DNA of 40,409 nucleotides from Nocardioides sp. (GTDB lineage Bacteria > Actinomycetota > Actinomycetes > Propionibacteriales > Nocardioidaceae), in the NCBI RefSeq assembly GCF_030655615.1, contig NZ_JAURVJ010000189.1, forward strand, positions 1 through 40,409, read 5' to 3'. Made by a program: the position numbers and the translations under genes. The notes beneath the pieces are model-generated. The model made no database searches and was not told the DNA's origin. It saw nothing but the letters and a program-made list of their open reading frames with translations. Of the stretch, positions 40,053-40,409 are shown in pieces (position 1 is the stretch's first letter; every line of letters starts with the position of its first letter).

Positions 40053-40409
40053 GCCGGGCTGAGCCGGGGGAGCAGCGCCCGGGCCGAGCCGGCCCGGGCG
40101 CAGCCCCACCACACGCCGGCGCCGTAGGCGAGGTCGTCGATGCGTCGTCCGGCGAGCCGGGTGAGGGGGTCGAGGCCCCGTCGGTCGGTGAGCGCGACCG
40201 CGCCATCGACGACGGCCGCCGCCAGCAGGACGCGGCGGCCGGTGCGCGTCGTGGCGGCCAGCGCCGCGAGCGGCCAGAGGTGTCGTACGGCGAGCGAGGC
40301 CTCCTGGCGCACCGACGAGCCGAGCGCGGAGGCGGCGACCCTGCCCGCGGACGCAGCCGGGAGGGTGTCGGCCAGCCGGCGGTGGGCGACCGCCCACGCG
40401 ACGAGCCCG
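40022..40409 (-). CDS. mftF: Mycofactocin glycosyltransferase, C-terminal part (partial at window end)
   Basis: The frame is open to the window edge; about 129 residues are visible. The end of the protein (SLAVRHLWPLAALAATT, then LDPLTRLAGRRIDDLAYGAG and VWWGCARAGSARALLPRLSP) fits, from memory, the C-terminal tail of MftF, the membrane-associated glycosyltransferase that adds glucose units to the mycofactocin redox cofactor. The catalytic GT2 domain lies outside the window. It converges on, and overlaps, the aldehyde dehydrogenase gene. Mycofactocin is the partner of NDMA-type alcohol dehydrogenases, and one such gene is nearby, so the rest of a mycofactocin cluster is probably just beyond the edge. 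Confidence 0.75.
   Translation of the reverse strand, partial: GLVAWAVAHRRLADTLPAASAGRVAASALGSSVRQEASLAVRHLWPLAALAATTRTGRRVLLAAAVVDGAVALTDRRGLDPLTRLAGRRIDDLAYGAGVWWGCARAGSARALLPRLSPAQPRSRSAPA

Overview
The window is very GC-rich (codon third positions are almost all G or C), densely packed and full of 1-8 bp gene overlaps. It also carries many leaderless promoters of the type TAGNNT about 6 nt before the start codon. Together with a mycofactocin gene, an NDMA-type alcohol dehydrogenase and a dimethylglycine oxidase of the Arthrobacter type, this points to an actinobacterial chromosome, most likely Nocardioides or another Nocardioidaceae (inference; no 16S gene is present). I see no phage, insertion sequence, CRISPR, tRNA or rRNA.

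Region A (1-18113) is an almost complete choline / glycine betaine to glycine pathway. It holds the end of a ferredoxin reductase, a Rieske betaine demethylase (gbcA-like), purU, an IclR-family regulator, and betB-betA-proV-(double permease)-proX. These are followed by dimethylglycine oxidase (dmg) and the heterotetrameric sarcosine oxidase soxB-soxD-soxA-soxG. Choline is imported and oxidised twice to betaine, then demethylated three times. The methyl groups end as formaldehyde or methylene-tetrahydrofolate, and PurU would return tetrahydrofolate by releasing formate. Three promoters here (purU/iclR, betB, dmg) carry a 17-bp palindrome, GTTGCRY-N3-RYGCAAC. A second full or partial copy always lies exactly 19 bp away. 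I read this as the operator array of the local IclR regulator.

Region B (18123-26745) is a set of small independent units. They are a divergent HxlR regulator / nitroreductase pair, a 32-bp perfect palindrome, an alpha/alpha-toroid protein, an AraC-type regulator divergent from a Na+/H+ antiporter with 12-bp tandem repeats between them, a hotdog thioesterase, a secreted beta-propeller protein with a strongly basic C-terminal helical hairpin, and an aldo/keto reductase.

Region C (26902-31778) is a signalling operon: STAS anti-anti-sigma factor, RsbW-like ATPase, SpoIIE-type phosphatase, a B12-binding protein with the W-x9-EH light-sensing motif of CarH, and a GAF histidine kinase. It looks like a light- or cobalamin-gated partner-switching module and is the most novel system candidate here.

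Region D (31910-40409) is an alcohol-oxidation module. A minus-strand operon (NDMA/mycofactocin-type alcohol dehydrogenase, MoxR ATPase, VWA protein, acyl-CoA synthetase) diverges from a GAF/Fis regulator, which is followed by an aldehyde dehydrogenase and the 3' end of mftF. The regulator is flanked by two copies of a different palindrome, TGTTCAG-N3-CTGGACA. The VWA gene seems to start at a CTG codon in a CTGA overlap.
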